DNA from: an uncultured Collinsella sp.
GTDB taxonomy: Bacteria; Actinomycetota; Coriobacteriia; Coriobacteriales; Coriobacteriaceae
Length of the DNA: 40,181 nucleotides
Assembly (NCBI GenBank): GCA_900541785.1
Contig: UQKY01000016.1
Coordinates: forward strand, 1 to 40,181
Reading direction: 5' to 3'
Both the position numbers and the translations under genes were made by a program. A model generated the notes under the pieces. The model was not told where the DNA came from, did no database searches, and saw nothing but the letters and a program-made list of their open reading frames with translations. Shown one piece after another: positions 1 through 8,470 of this stretch (the stretch's first letter is position 1; every line of letters begins with the position of its first letter).

Positions 1-4
1 GAGC

Positions 5-41
5 CCTTATATAAGGAGGCCGGAGCTAAAGCTCCGGCCTC
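5..41. terminator. GC-rich hairpin, possible terminator beyond opp operon
   Basis: An 11-bp perfect stem (16-26 with 31-41) closes a TAAA loop. A 12-bp perfect palindrome, CCTTATATAAGG (5-16), abuts it on the left. On the minus strand the stem is followed by an AT-rich stretch and not by a clean U-tract; on the plus strand it is followed by AATTTCTTATTAG. It may end opp transcription or a convergent transcript from outside the window. The direction cannot be decided. Confidence 0.5.
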
Positions 42-106
42 GCTCAATTTCTTATTAGATTAAGTGAGCGATCAAGGAATCGCCCCCCCTCTGCAGCGGT
101 AACACA

Positions 107-238
107 GGGCCCGTGCTGGACTTAGTTTTCAGAACATTCCGCAGACCAGGAAACCCCCTTATCCGCAGCTCCGAAGGAGCAGGATAAGGAGGTTTCCATG
201 GTCGAGGACGTTCTGAAAACTAAGTCCAGCACGGGCCC
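107..238. repeat. Large near-perfect palindrome (two inverted ~58-bp units)
   Basis: The outer arms, 107-135 and 210-238, are exact reverse complements over 29 bp. Inward, after a short mismatched bulge, the pairing resumes: GACCA/TGGTC, GGAAACC/GGTTTCC, CCTTATCC/GGATAAGG and GCTCC/GGAGC, around a GAA loop near 173-175. Almost the whole 132 bp can fold into one long hairpin. It lies 16 bp beyond the oppF stop codon. Neither side has a U-tract, so it is not a standard terminator. The right half contains a perfect Shine-Dalgarno and an ATG (198), but that reading frame runs antisense into oppF and is not a convincing gene. A MITE-like or dispersed palindromic element is the best guess. Confidence 0.85.
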
Positions 239-254
239 GAACGAGAACAACCGA

Positions 255-1283
255 CTACAGGTCGATGTGCGATTCCTTGATCGGGAACGGCTCCGCGAAG
301 TGGCAGGCGCAGCAGTGACCCGGTGCAACTTCCTTAAACTCGGGAAGCTTCTCAGAGCAGATGCCCTGCGCGATCGGGCAGCGGGTGTGGAAACGGCAAC
401 CGGTCGGCGGATCCAGCGGTGACGGCGGGTCGCCGGCAAGGATGATGCGCTTACGGGTCTTCTGGATATCAGGATCGGGCACCGGCACAGCAGACAGCAG
501 CGACTGCGTGTACGGGTGGTGCGGCTCACTGTAGAGCGTCTTCCAGTCCGAAACCTCGACCATCTTACCCAGATACATAACTGCGACGCGATCGGAGATG
601 TGCTGCACGACGGACAGGTCGTGGGCAATAAACAGATATGCGGTACCGAACTTGTCCTGGAGTTCCTTGAGCAGGTTCAGAACCTGGGCCTGAATGGACA
701 CATCCAGAGCGGAAACCGGCTCGTCGCAGATAATCAGCTTGGGCTTCAACGCAAATGCGCGGGCAATGCCGACACGCTGGCGCTGACCGCCGGAGAACTC
801 ATGAGGATAGCGGTTAATGTGCTCGGGGTTCAGTCCGACAACGTCGAGAAGCTCGCGGACACGCTCAATGCGCTCCTCCTTGGTGCCCACGCCGTGAATG
901 GTCATGGGCTCGGAGACGATCTCGCCGATGGTCATACGAGGATTGAGCGAAGCATAAGGATCCTGGAAGATAAACTGCATCTCACGACGCATGTCCTTGA
1001 TCTCATGCTTGCTCATCTCGGCAACATCTTTGCCCTGGAAGAACACCTTACCGGCAGTCGGCTTGGTCAGACGCATGATGGTGCGGCCCGTGGTGGACTT
1101 ACCGCAACCAGACTCGCCGACCAGGCCAAAGGTCTCGCCCGGATAAATCTCGAACGAAATGTCATTCACAGCAGAGACGACACGCTTGGAGAAGCGCTTG
1201 GCGAACATGCCGGACTCAGCGGGAAACTCCTTAGAGAGGTGCTCGACCTTCAGCAGCGGAGTACGCTCGTTGGTATCTGCCAT
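255..1283 (-). CDS. oppF: Oligopeptide ABC transporter ATPase OppF
   Basis: This is one of the two cytoplasmic ATPases that power oligopeptide import through OppB/OppC. In its 342 residues the Walker A GESGCGKST lies at about 56-64. The Q-loop FQDPYASLNPR, the signature FSGGQRQRVGIARA, the Walker B LIICDEPVSALD and the switch histidine in FIAHDLSVV follow in order. The C-terminal oligopeptide-transporter extension carries the cysteine-rich GCRFHTRCPIAQGIC typical of OppD/OppF/DppF proteins. The start codon overlaps the oppD stop by one base (TAATG), so translation is probably coupled. It is the last gene of the operon. The family is certain; peptide specificity is inferred from the five-gene arrangement and not from the ATPase. 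Confidence 0.93.
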   Translation of the reverse strand: MADTNERTPLLKVEHLSKEFPAESGMFAKRFSKRVVSAVNDISFEIYPGETFGLVGESGCGKSTTGRTIMRLTKPTAGKVFFQGKDVAEMSKHEIKDMRREMQFIFQDPYASLNPRMTIGEIVSEPMTIHGVGTKEERIERVRELLDVVGLNPEHINRYPHEFSGGQRQRVGIARAFALKPKLIICDEPVSALDVSIQAQVLNLLKELQDKFGTAYLFIAHDLSVVQHISDRVAVMYLGKMVEVSDWKTLYSEPHHPYTQSLLSAVPVPDPDIQKTRKRIILAGDPPSPLDPPTGCRFHTRCPIAQGICSEKLPEFKEVAPGHCCACHFAEPFPIKESHIDL

Positions 1284-2374
1284 TACGCCTCGCCTCCCTT
1301 CTTGGAATCCTTGCGCGTACGGGACGTCTCAGGAGCGTTCTTGAGGAACTCGGGGTCACCGGAGTAGTGGCACGCAGAGTAATGACCAGACTCAGTGACA
1401 ACGCGCTCGGGGCGCTGCTTGCGGCACTTATCGGTCGCATAGGGGCAGCGAGGAGAGAAGACGCAGCCCTCAGGCAGGTTCATGAGCGATGGCGGGTTGC
1501 CGTGAATCGGCGTGAGCGGCTTCTTCTCTTCGATGGCCTGCTCCGGGATGGAGCGGATAAGGCCCCAGGTGTAGGGGTGGCGGCTCTCGTAGAAGATTTC
1601 CTCAGCAGTACCGAACTCGACGGGACGGCCGGCGTACATAACCATGATCTTATCGGCCATATCGGCGACGACGCCCAGGTCATGGGTAATCATGATGATG
1701 GCGTTGCCGTTCTTCTCCTGCATCTCCTGCATGAGCTCGATAATCTGAGCCTGAATGGTAACGTCTAGAGCCGTCGTGGGCTCGTCGGCAATCAGGATAT
1801 CGGGATCACAGGCAAGTGCCATAGCGATCATGACACGCTGACGCATACCGCCGGAGAACTGGTGCGGATACTCATTGACGCGCTTCTCGGGCTCAGGAAT
1901 GCCAACGAGGTCCAAAAGCTCGGTGGCGCGCTTGAGTGCCTCCTGCTTGGAGTAGCCACGGTGCAGACGAAGGCCCTCGCCCACCTGCTTGCCGATCTTA
2001 TAGACCGGGTTCAAGGAGGTCATAGGATCCTGGAAGATCATCGCGATATCGTTACCGCGAATGTGCTGCATCTCTTCTTCAGTCATCTCGAGGATAGAAC
2101 GACCGCGATAGCGAACGTCGCCGCCCTCAATCTTTCCCGGAGGCATCGAGATGAGGCCCATAATGGTCATGGCGGTCACGGACTTACCGGAGCCGGACTC
2201 ACCGACGACGCCCAGGGTCTCGCCGCGATCGAGCGTGTAGGAGACACCGTCGACAGCGCGAACGACGCCATCCTCGGTATGGAAATACATCTTAAGGTCA
2301 TCGACCTCGAGCAGATGCTGGCCCTCGGGAACCGGCTGGTCCTTCAGGTCCACATAGTTCTTGTTCTTCTTCAT
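1283..2374 (-). CDS. oppD: Oligopeptide ABC transporter ATPase OppD
   Basis: Second ATPase of the importer, 363 residues, a usual length for OppD/DppD. It has Walker A GESGSGKS, the Q-loop FQDPMTSLNPVYKIG, signature FSGGMRQRVMIAMAL, Walker B ILIADEPTTALD and the H-loop ITHDLGVVADMAD. The C-terminus retains the cysteine motif GCVFSPRCPYATDKC, whose equivalent in some dipeptide transporters binds an iron-sulfur cluster. It starts two bases after the oppC stop and its stop overlaps the oppF start. OppD and OppF form the heterodimeric motor under OppB/OppC. Confidence 0.93.
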   Translation of the reverse strand: MKKNKNYVDLKDQPVPEGQHLLEVDDLKMYFHTEDGVVRAVDGVSYTLDRGETLGVVGESGSGKSVTAMTIMGLISMPPGKIEGGDVRYRGRSILEMTEEEMQHIRGNDIAMIFQDPMTSLNPVYKIGKQVGEGLRLHRGYSKQEALKRATELLDLVGIPEPEKRVNEYPHQFSGGMRQRVMIAMALACDPDILIADEPTTALDVTIQAQIIELMQEMQEKNGNAIIMITHDLGVVADMADKIMVMYAGRPVEFGTAEEIFYESRHPYTWGLIRSIPEQAIEEKKPLTPIHGNPPSLMNLPEGCVFSPRCPYATDKCRKQRPERVVTESGHYSACHYSGDPEFLKNAPETSRTRKDSKKGGEA

Positions 2375-2376
2375 CC

Positions 2377-3312
2377 TTATGCGTCCTTCATCTTGACGTC
2401 GAGGGCGTCGCGCAGACCGTCACCCAGCAGGGTGAAGGCGAGCACCGTCGAGAGAATTGCCAGACCGGGCATGATCATCATCCAGGGAGCAGTCAGAAGA
2501 TACTGCTGACCGTCCTGAATCATGGAGCCCCACGAAGGCGTAGGCGGAATAACGCCCATGCCGAGGAAGGACAGAGCGGACTCGGTCAGAATGGCGCCAC
2601 CAATGTTCATGGTCGCATAGACCACGATGGAGGCGACAGAGTTCGGGAAGATGTGACGCACGACGATACGAGCATCAGATGCACCCATCGCGCGTGCAGC
2701 GTCAACATAGTCGTTTTCCTTGACTGTCAAGATTGCAGAGCGGAAGACGCGCGCAATCGAAGGCCATCCGAGAATGCCGATGGCGATAAAGACGTTCTGA
2801 AGACCACGGCCGATAACGGCGATCATGGCGACGACGAACAGCACGTACGGGAACGCCAGGAAGATATCCGCGCAGCGCATGATGATCGTATCCCAGATGC
2901 CGCCGTAGAAACCGGCCAGAGCACCCATGACCAGACCAATCAGCGTGGAGATCGCAGTGGCCATAATACCGACGGAAAGCGAAACGCGTGCACCGTAGAT
3001 AACGCGGACGAGAATGTCGCGACCAAGGGCGTCGGTGCCAAACGGGTGCTCTGCACACGGAGCCAGCAGCGACGTCTGGGCCATGGTGGTCGAGTCCGAA
3101 GCCGTCGGCGAACCGAGCCAGGGCTTAGCCCACAGATCTGCGGTCAGGGCAACCACAACGACGATGATGATCCAGCAGACACCGATAACGGCGAGTTTGT
3201 TCTTACGAAGACGCTTAAAAGCGTCGCCCCACAGCGTGCGGGACTTGGCGGGAGCAGATGCGGCCTTGGTGGCGGTAGCCTGCTCCTGAGACTGAGAATC
3301 AGTTTCCTGCAT
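2377..3312 (-). CDS. oppC: Oligopeptide ABC transporter permease OppC
   Basis: Integral membrane subunit of 311 residues. A cytoplasmic N-terminal segment rich in Ser, Ala, Gln and Lys leads to TM1 (LAVIGVCWIIIVVVVAL). A periplasmic loop with FGTDALGRDILVRVIYGARVS, diagnostic of DppC/OppC permeases, precedes five further hydrophobic segments. The EAA-type coupling loop (DAARAMGASDARIVVRHIFP) contacts the ATPases. The ribosome binding site AGGGAGG lies eight bases before the ATG. The gene is downstream of oppB with a short gap and abuts oppD. Confidence 0.92.
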   Translation of the reverse strand: MQETDSQSQEQATATKAASAPAKSRTLWGDAFKRLRKNKLAVIGVCWIIIVVVVALTADLWAKPWLGSPTASDSTTMAQTSLLAPCAEHPFGTDALGRDILVRVIYGARVSLSVGIMATAISTLIGLVMGALAGFYGGIWDTIIMRCADIFLAFPYVLFVVAMIAVIGRGLQNVFIAIGILGWPSIARVFRSAILTVKENDYVDAARAMGASDARIVVRHIFPNSVASIVVYATMNIGGAILTESALSFLGMGVIPPTPSWGSMIQDGQQYLLTAPWMMIMPGLAILSTVLAFTLLGDGLRDALDVKMKDA

Positions 3313-3326
3313 GAGACGTACCTCCC

Positions 3327-4364
3327 TTAGGCCTTATCCGACGGACCGCCAAGGCGGATGCGCGGGTCGAGGAATGCATAGCTAATGTCGACGAGCAGGT
3401 TGATCACCATGACGACGACGACGATGAGCGTAACTCCGCCCATAACGATGGGCCAGTCACGCATGCTAATGGCGCGATAGACCTCATAGCCGATACCGGG
3501 CCAGTTAAAGACCGTCTCGGTCAGGATGGCACCAGAAAGCATGCCGCCAAAGTCGACACCAATATAGGTAACGACAGGGATGAGTGCATTCTTAAGCGCG
3601 TGCTTGATGATGATCGCGCGATTGGAGAGACCCTTGGCCTTTGCCGTGCGGATGTAATCCTGGTTCATGACGTCAAGCAGCTGCGAGCGCATAATGCGGG
3701 CGGCGTAAGCGGTCGAAACCGAAGCCAGCGTAATGGTCGGGAGCACATAGTGCATCCAATCCTGATACTGAGAGCTGGAACCACCGGCACCCGAGATCGG
3801 CATGGAGAATGCACCGCCCGTGGCGTCCTTGAGAATGACGCCAAAGAACAGTTGCAGCAACATACCGAGCCAGAAGGCCGGGACGGCAACGAGGATCGAC
3901 GTGGTGAGCGTTACCAAAATATCCCAGAAGGAATAACGCTTTACCGCCGAAATGATACCCGCACCGATACCCATGATTGCCTCGAGCACGATGGCGCACG
4001 CGGCAAGTTTGACCGTATACGGATACTTCTGGGCAAAGATTTCCGTAACCGGCAGCTTACGCTGATACGAATTGCCCAGATCGCCATGAAGCAGGCCGTT
4101 CATGTAATACAAATAACGGTCCACGAGCGACGTTTGAACGGGGTCGCCGTTCTCGTCAAGAATCGCGTTGCCGTCCTCGTCCGACTGGACCAGGTGATAG
4201 CGGACGCGAAGCTGAAGCTCCACCTCGGGGGACAGAGCCTTGTCTCCACCGATCAGCTTGATCGGATCTCCCGGCACGATATTCTGGAGGGCGAACAGAA
4301 TCAGCGTAACGCCCAAAAACACCGGGATGAACTGAAGCACACGTTTAACGATGTACTTACCCAT
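3327..4364 (-). CDS. oppB: Oligopeptide ABC transporter permease OppB
   Basis: Membrane permease of 345 residues with the OppB/DppB N-terminus (IVKRVLQFIPVFLGVTLILF followed by VPGDP). The large first external loop has an acidic insertion around residues 60-75. The coupling loop is RTAKAKGLSNRAIIIKHALK, followed by ALIPVVTYIG. It pairs with OppC to form the channel. The start is supported by GGGGAG four bases upstream. It is separated from oppA by 156 bp containing a stable hairpin, so oppBCDF is probably expressed below oppA. Confidence 0.92.
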   Translation of the reverse strand: MGKYIVKRVLQFIPVFLGVTLILFALQNIVPGDPIKLIGGDKALSPEVELQLRVRYHLVQSDEDGNAILDENGDPVQTSLVDRYLYYMNGLLHGDLGNSYQRKLPVTEIFAQKYPYTVKLAACAIVLEAIMGIGAGIISAVKRYSFWDILVTLTTSILVAVPAFWLGMLLQLFFGVILKDATGGAFSMPISGAGGSSSQYQDWMHYVLPTITLASVSTAYAARIMRSQLLDVMNQDYIRTAKAKGLSNRAIIIKHALKNALIPVVTYIGVDFGGMLSGAILTETVFNWPGIGYEVYRAISMRDWPIVMGGVTLIVVVVMVINLLVDISYAFLDPRIRLGGPSDKA

Positions 4365-4395
4365 ACCACTCCCCTATCTAGGGATTAACCTAAAT

Positions 4396-4423
4396 GGGAT
4401 GCCGATCGCCAGACCGGCATCCC
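4396..4423 (-). terminator. oppA-oppB intergenic hairpin (attenuator)
   Basis: A 9-bp perfect stem (GGGATGCCG, 4396-4404, with 4415-4423) is followed on the minus strand by ATTTAGG. It lies between the oppA stop and the oppB start. The U-tract is poor, so partial read-through or 3'-end protection of oppA mRNA fits better than full termination. That would give the binding protein the excess over membrane subunits that is usual in ABC importers. Confidence 0.6.
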
Positions 4424-4520
4424 AAAATTACCATCAGCCAGTTTACCCCAGGTTAGGGAGAACTGTATGTTTCCCATGAGGTCTACGTAAATACTTGACC
4501 CTCACGGAAGCTGCAAACTC

Positions 4521-6197
4521 TTAGGCGAGCTCAGCGGTACCCAGATCGGCATGCTTCTGCGGATCGACATAGAGGTGCTTGATGCGATCGGAGCCGACGA
4601 TGGTGTGCGTGTAGAACATCACCGGGATGACCGGGCAGTCGGCAGCGACCATTGCGTCGGCCTCCTGCATCTTAGCGACGCGCTCCTTGTCGTCAACAGT
4701 AGTGCGAGCCTCGTCGACCTTGGCGTCGAACTCGGGGTTGTTGTAACCAGAACGGTTGTCGCCACCGAGAGAGTCGGAGTGGAACAGCGGATACAGGAAG
4801 TTGTCCATGATCGGGTAGTCGGCAATCCAACCCAGACGACCGAACTGATAGTTAAAGTTCTGATACTGCTCGAGCAGGGCAGACCACTCGGGGGTATCGG
4901 AGACAGCGGTAACGCCAACCTTGGCGAGGTCGCCGATGATGGACTCCATGATCTCCTTGTGGCCACCGTCCTGGTTGTAGGAAAGGGTCACGTTAATGCC
5001 ACGATCGCCGTTAGCGCCAGCGGGAGCAACCTTATCGAGGTACTCGTTAGCCTTGTCGACGTCGTAGGCGCAGAACTCCCATGCGCCCTCCTTGTAGCCA
5101 TCGATGCCCGGAGGAACAATGCCGTCGGCGGGGGTACGGGTACCCTTGAAGATGGTCTTGCAGATGGCCTCACGGTTAATGGCCAGGGAGATACCCCTAC
5201 GCAGGTCAGCGTTGTTGAACGGCTCGGCCGTGTTGTTGCAGGTCAGGTAGTAGGTGGAAGGCTCGGCGCCGAGCAGCATGCGCTCGCCGTCACCCATGGT
5301 GTAGCCGTCCTTGGACACGCCGCGATCCTTCTTGGCGGCATCGATCTGAGCGACGGGAACGTCGCAGACATCGAGGTTACCGGCCTGGAACTCCTTGTAA
5401 GCGGTCTCCATGTCCTTGATGACCTGGAAGTGGATGCCATCGATCTTGGCCTTGTCGCCATAGTAATCGTCGAACTTCTTGACGTTGATCTCCTGGCCAT
5501 CCTCCCACTTGCCGTCCATCATGAACGGGCCGTTACCGACCGGGGCAAGGTAGAAGCTCTTGACATCGGACTCGGCGCACTCGGGAACCGGGGCCAGAGC
5601 CGGGTGAGAGGCGACGAAGGGGAAGTCGGCGTAAGCGGAAGACAGCTTGACGACGAGGGTCTCATCGTCAGGGCACGTAACACCGCTGAGCTCGGTGGCG
5701 TTACCGGCAAGCAGATCGTCATAGCCCTCGACCATGGAAAGGTGATAGGAGACCTCGGAAGGGCCATACTCGGTAGCGATGGCCGACTTGGTGTTGACCA
5801 GACGCTCCCAACCGAGCTTGAAGGACTTAGAGGTAACGTCGTCACCGTTGTGGAACTTGGCCTTCTTGATCTTGAAGGTAAACTCGGTGGCGTCGTCGTT
5901 GGACTCAAAGGACTCGCAAGCCAGCGGAACGATCTCGCCCTTCTCGGCGTCGTAAGAGGTCAGAGCGTCAAAGAGCTGATACTCGACCTGAGTACCCTGG
6001 TCCTCCTGGACGTTGTAGGGGTCGATGCAGACCGGGTTGTTGATGTAGAAGTTCAGCGTCGAACCGGACTCAGAACCGGAAGCGTCGCCGCCCTTCTTAC
6101 CACATGCGGCAAGAAAAGCCATGGAGCTCGCAGCAAGGGTGCCGCCAACAAAGGCGCGACGACCCATAACGGGCTGGTGGAACATAGAATCAGCCAT
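4521..6197 (-). CDS. oppA: Oligopeptide-binding lipoprotein OppA (SBP family 5)
   Basis: Extracytoplasmic solute-binding protein that captures peptides for OppBCDF; 558 residues from the chosen start. The start at 6197 is preceded by TAAGGAGGAT at ideal spacing; an upstream in-frame ATG at 6245 lacks such a site. The N-terminus has a twin-arginine-like GRRAFVGG (12-19), a hydrophobic stretch and the lipobox LAAC with Cys32 as the lipidated residue, so it is a membrane-anchored lipoprotein, possibly Tat-exported. A Gly/Ser-rich linker precedes the type-5 SBP fold. Typical features include DPYNVQEDQGTQVEYQLFDA near the start and LAINREAICKTIFKG in the second half. Peptide specificity is inferred from family and operon. 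Confidence 0.92.
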   Translation of the reverse strand: MADSMFHQPVMGRRAFVGGTLAASSMAFLAACGKKGGDASGSESGSTLNFYINNPVCIDPYNVQEDQGTQVEYQLFDALTSYDAEKGEIVPLACESFESNDDATEFTFKIKKAKFHNGDDVTSKSFKLGWERLVNTKSAIATEYGPSEVSYHLSMVEGYDDLLAGNATELSGVTCPDDETLVVKLSSAYADFPFVASHPALAPVPECAESDVKSFYLAPVGNGPFMMDGKWEDGQEINVKKFDDYYGDKAKIDGIHFQVIKDMETAYKEFQAGNLDVCDVPVAQIDAAKKDRGVSKDGYTMGDGERMLLGAEPSTYYLTCNNTAEPFNNADLRRGISLAINREAICKTIFKGTRTPADGIVPPGIDGYKEGAWEFCAYDVDKANEYLDKVAPAGANGDRGINVTLSYNQDGGHKEIMESIIGDLAKVGVTAVSDTPEWSALLEQYQNFNYQFGRLGWIADYPIMDNFLYPLFHSDSLGGDNRSGYNNPEFDAKVDEARTTVDDKERVAKMQEADAMVAADCPVIPVMFYTHTIVGSDRIKHLYVDPQKHADLGTAELA

Positions 6198-6439
6198 GCC
6201 ATCCTCCTTATGAGATAGGACAAAGAAATGTTCAGTCGGACACATGTCGAGACAATCCGATCCGAACCATCAAAACGCTGCCCGCTGCTATGGCTGGTTA
6301 TGCACAACAGGCCAACGTTTTGTAATACAGTAGCGCATTTTATGCACGATTGGGGGCTAATTCCGGTTAACGGTCAAGAATTTCTTTAGTTGGGCGCAGT
6401 ATGTGGTGATATTTTTGACTCTGTTACGAATATGTAAAC

Positions 6440-6470
6440 AAAAAAGGGTCCCGCACTTGCGGAACCCTTT
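6440..6470 (-). terminator. Intrinsic terminator of secG
   Basis: Nine-bp stem (6446-6454 with 6459-6467, one G-U pair) closes a four-base loop. On the minus strand it is followed by TTTTTTGTTT. It lies 24 bp after the secG stop and separates secG from the oppA promoter region. The interval 6198-6439 has no gene; it should hold the oppA promoter, but I see no well-spaced -35/-10 pair there. Confidence 0.9.
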
Positions 6471-6493
6471 ACAAGTACTTATGCGGCTCGTGA

Positions 6494-6748
6494 TTAGTAG
6501 CCCACGATGCCCTGCGGGAAGAAGAACATGCACAGCACGACGCACACGGCAAACACGACAGCCATGATGACGGTCAGGCGGTCGAGGTTCTGCTCCATAA
6601 CACCTGTGGCAGAGCTGGAGTTATACAGCGAGCTAGCGATCATATCCGAAACGCCGGTACCCTTACCGGAATGCATCAGGACGAGAATCGTCAGCGCCAC
6701 GGCAGAAACAGCCCAAACGACAAACAGAAGAATCTGGAACGGACCCAT
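6494..6748 (-). CDS. secG: Protein translocase subunit SecG
   Basis: Small 84-residue membrane protein, auxiliary subunit of the SecYEG channel. There are two hydrophobic segments, about 4-25 (ILLFVVWAVSAVALTILVLM) and 58-78, joined by a Gly/Ser-rich loop. HSGKGTGVSDM after TM1 matches the family's conserved region (usually Q/H-x-GKGxGL). The ribosome binding site AAGGAG lies seven bases before the ATG. It follows gpmI, as in many Gram-positive glycolytic clusters, but a strong terminator separates the two, so it has its own transcript. Confidence 0.93.
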   Translation of the reverse strand: MGPFQILLFVVWAVSAVALTILVLMHSGKGTGVSDMIASSLYNSSSATGVMEQNLDRLTVIMAVVFAVCVVLCMFFFPQGIVGY

Positions 6749-6784
6749 AGATAAGCTCCTTAATAGAACAATTCAAACTCCAGT

Positions 6785-6793
6785 ACTGTACCA
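6785..6793 (-). promoter_or_regulatory. Possible extended -10 promoter of secG
   Basis: The minus strand reads TGG TACAGT, an extended -10 pattern, about 37 bases upstream of the secG ATG and downstream of the gpmI terminator. No good -35 hexamer is visible 16-18 bases further up. A promoter is required here if the terminator works, which is the main support. Confidence 0.4.
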
Positions 6794-6852
6794 CAATCCC
6801 CCGCTCTCCCCTACCTGCCACTCGGGGACGGTGCGGAAATGGCAGAAATACC

Positions 6853-6885
6853 AAAAAGGGGGTTGCCCGAATATGGGCAACCCCC
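6853..6885 (-). terminator. Intrinsic terminator after gpmI
   Basis: Perfect 11-bp stem GGGGGTTGCCC/GGGCAACCCCC (6858-6868 and 6875-6885) with a six-base loop. It is followed on the minus strand by TTTTTGG. It begins 27 bp past the gpmI stop and closes the pgk-tpiA-gpmI transcript. Confidence 0.93.
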
Positions 6886-6911
6886 TGCAAGAAAACGCTT
6901 GGAGTTTTCTC

Positions 6912-8465
6912 TTAGGCCTCGGTGGCGAGCACGCGGCCCGTCATCTCGGCGGAAGGCTCAATACCAGCCATGGTGAGCATGGTCGGAGCGATATCGGAAA
7001 GACGGCCGTCCTCGATACCGGTGAGCTTGGCCTTCTCATCAACGATGATGAACGGAACGCGGTTGGTGGTGTGAGCCGTAAACGGATGCTTGGAACCGTC
7101 GGAAGCAACGTCAAACATGTGATCGGCGTTGCCGTGGTCGGCGGTGATCAGCGCAAAGCCGCCCTTGGCGAGAATCGCCGGGACAACCTTAGACAGGGCA
7201 TCGTCAACGGCCTCGACGGCCTTAACGGCGGCGTCGAAGACACCGGTGTGACCAACCATGTCGCAGTTCGCGAAGTTCACGATGTAGAAATCAGCGCGAT
7301 CCTCGTTGATGGCGGCGACAAGCTTCTCGGTAACCTCGGGAGCACTCATCTCGGGCTGCAGATCGTAGGTAGCGACCTTGGGGGAAGCGACGAGCACGCG
7401 CTCCTCGCCCTCCTTGGGCTCCTCGATGCCGCCGTTGAGGAAGAACGTCACGTGGGCGTACTTCTCGGTCTCGGCGGTGTGCAGCTGCTTCAGGCCGTTG
7501 GCGGCGATAACGTCGGCCAGGACGTTCTCGGGGAACGTCTTGGGGAAGGCGACCTCGACGTCAAACGTCGGATCGTACTCGGTCATCGTCACAAAGTGCG
7601 AAAGCTTGATCTGCTCGCGCTCAAAGCCGTCGAACTCCTTGTCCGTGAACACGCGGGTCATCTGACGAGCGCGGTCGGGACGGAAGTTGAAGAAGATAGC
7701 CGCGTCGCCCTCGTGGATGCCCTCGTTGTGGGCAGCGAAGGGCTCGACGAACTCGTCGCCGCGCGGATCCTTCTCGTAGTAGGCCTTGATACCGGCAACG
7801 GGGTCGACATCGGCATCGGACGCGTTGACCATGACGTCGTAGGCGCGCTGGATGCGCTCCCAACGATTATCGCGGTCCATGGCCCAATAACGGCCCGAGA
7901 CGGTGGCAACGCGAGCGTCGCAACCGGTCTCCTCGGAGATCTTAGCCAGGAAGGCGCAGAACTCACTCATGTAACCGGCACCGGACTGCGGGTCAACGTC
8001 GCGGCCATCCATGAAGGCGTGGACGCGAACGGTCTTGACACCGTGCTCGGCAGCCATCTTGACCAGAGCCTCGACGTGGTTCATGTGAGAATGAACGCCG
8101 CCAGGGCTCATAAGGCCCATGAGGTGAAGAGTCTTGCCGTCAGCCTTGACGTCGTCCATAGCCTTGACGAAGACCTCGTTCTTGGCGATGGAGCCGTCCT
8201 TGATGGCGTTGTTGATGCGCGAAAGCTCCTGGAACACGATGCGGCCGGCACCGATGTTGAGGTGACCCACCTCGGAGTTGCCCATCTGGCCATCGGGAAG
8301 ACCCACGTCCTCGCCCGAAGCGCCGAGCGTGGTGTGGGGGTACTTCTCGTACAGGCTGTCAAGGAAGGGCGTCTTGGCAGCGGCGACGGCGTTCTCGCCA
8401 TCGGCCGGAGCCAGGCCACAGCCGTCCATGATGATCAGGAGTGCAGGAAGATGACGCTGTGCCAT
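6912..8465 (-). CDS. gpmI: 2,3-bisphosphoglycerate-independent phosphoglycerate mutase
   Basis: Interconverts 3- and 2-phosphoglycerate in lower glycolysis using two metal ions, normally manganese. The 517 residues match the usual iPGM length. The N-terminal metal site IIMDGCGLAP is followed by GQMGNSEVGHLNIGAGR, whose Ser (about residue 63) is the phosphoserine nucleophile. The middle insertion is the phosphotransferase domain with HAFMDGRDVDP. The C-terminal metal site is ITADHGNADHM. It starts five bases after the tpiA stop with AGGA just upstream, so it is co-transcribed with pgk and tpiA. Confidence 0.96.
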   Translation of the reverse strand: MAQRHLPALLIIMDGCGLAPADGENAVAAAKTPFLDSLYEKYPHTTLGASGEDVGLPDGQMGNSEVGHLNIGAGRIVFQELSRINNAIKDGSIAKNEVFVKAMDDVKADGKTLHLMGLMSPGGVHSHMNHVEALVKMAAEHGVKTVRVHAFMDGRDVDPQSGAGYMSEFCAFLAKISEETGCDARVATVSGRYWAMDRDNRWERIQRAYDVMVNASDADVDPVAGIKAYYEKDPRGDEFVEPFAAHNEGIHEGDAAIFFNFRPDRARQMTRVFTDKEFDGFEREQIKLSHFVTMTEYDPTFDVEVAFPKTFPENVLADVIAANGLKQLHTAETEKYAHVTFFLNGGIEEPKEGEERVLVASPKVATYDLQPEMSAPEVTEKLVAAINEDRADFYIVNFANCDMVGHTGVFDAAVKAVEAVDDALSKVVPAILAKGGFALITADHGNADHMFDVASDGSKHPFTAHTTNRVPFIIVDEKAKLTGIEDGRLSDIAPTMLTMAGIEPSAEMTGRVLATEA

Positions 8466-8470
8466 ATGTC

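Noticed and set aside
198..422. 74-codon frame with a perfect Shine-Dalgarno before its ATG
   Set aside because: The start lies inside the large palindrome and the rest is antisense to oppF. The peptide resembles nothing known and its composition follows the antisense strand.
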